This document shows, piece after piece, positions 21,114-21,167 of a DNA stretch of 21,167 nucleotides. The translations under genes and the position numbers were made by a program. The stretch is taken from positions 1 through 21,167 of the forward strand of contig CAYOKQ010000022.1 of the NCBI GenBank assembly GCA_964404595.1. The letters are read 5' to 3'. Numbering within the stretch: the stretch's first letter is position 1; every line of letters begins with the position of its first letter. This stretch comes from CAYJXA01 sp964404595 (GTDB lineage: Archaea; Nanobdellota; Nanobdellia; Woesearchaeales; GW2011-AR9). The notes under the pieces are model-generated. The model was not told the DNA's origin and did not search any database. It worked only from the letters and a program-made list of their open reading frames with translations.

Positions 21114-21167
21114 CAGTACATCCGATTGAAGTTTTAGGCTAAATTCTAAGAAAAAAGGGGAAAACAC

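Noticed and set aside
1..21167. CRISPR array, insertion sequence or integrase
   Set aside because: No regularly spaced short repeats, no transposase or recombinase motifs and no inverted-repeat-bounded transposase ORF were seen on either strand.

Overview
The window looks like a piece of an archaeal chromosome, most plausibly from a small-genome DPANN lineage of the Woesearchaeota/Pacearchaeota kind. The lineage is inferred; there is no rRNA or tRNA gene here to fix it. The reasons are: AT-rich TATA boxes lying about 26-30 bases before many start codons, as in leaderless archaeal transcripts; an archaeal-type methionyl-tRNA synthetase with four CxxC knuckles; a small double zinc-ribbon protein; an M50/S2P protease with CBS domains; a large surface protein beginning with a pilin-like helix (KQGQVTIFII); and a HEPN/MNT module.

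Layout. Bases 2-1106 hold the end of an unidentified gene and a coiled-coil gene one base downstream; both proteins end in a polyproline run followed by a basic tail. Bases 1119-1775 (minus) are an unidentified gene, divergent from an S2P-type membrane protease (1872-2999), which is followed by a short PLP-dependent aminotransferase-like gene (3020-3847). A structured noncoding stretch (3848-4098) contains a long imperfect inverted repeat around a GC-rich core and precedes the zinc-ribbon gene (4099-4497). Next come two methionine-related genes: a divergent S-adenosylmethionine synthetase homologue (4575-5753), whose start codon lies in a perfect palindrome, and methionyl-tRNA synthetase (5951-8068).

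From 8106 onward nearly everything is predicted to be exported or surface-attached: a secreted protein (8106-8777, minus), a lipobox-bearing protein (8862-9359), an 832-residue pilin-like-anchored protein (9444-11942), a 1112-residue protein with Ig-like repeats and a Cys-rich membrane-associated C-terminus (11985-15323), a minus-strand operon of three paralogous small lipobox proteins joined by ATGA overlaps (15325-16519), and a 1076-residue secreted protein with Ca-binding-like loops (16659-19889). Together this is a cell-envelope locus.

The most striking part is 19772-20936. A two-gene MNT nucleotidyltransferase/HEPN module (toxin-antitoxin-like) sits directly after the 1076-residue surface gene and is bracketed by 121-bp direct repeats. 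The repeat is the last 39 codons and stop of that surface gene. The two copies differ at 9 positions, and 7 of the 8 changed codons are synonymous, so the orphan downstream copy still shows the mark of protein-level selection. This fits a roughly 1044-bp cassette that entered the 3' end of a surface-protein gene while restoring its reading frame, or the remnant of a second paralogous surface gene. A 32-codon ORF and the promoter of an off-window gene close the window.
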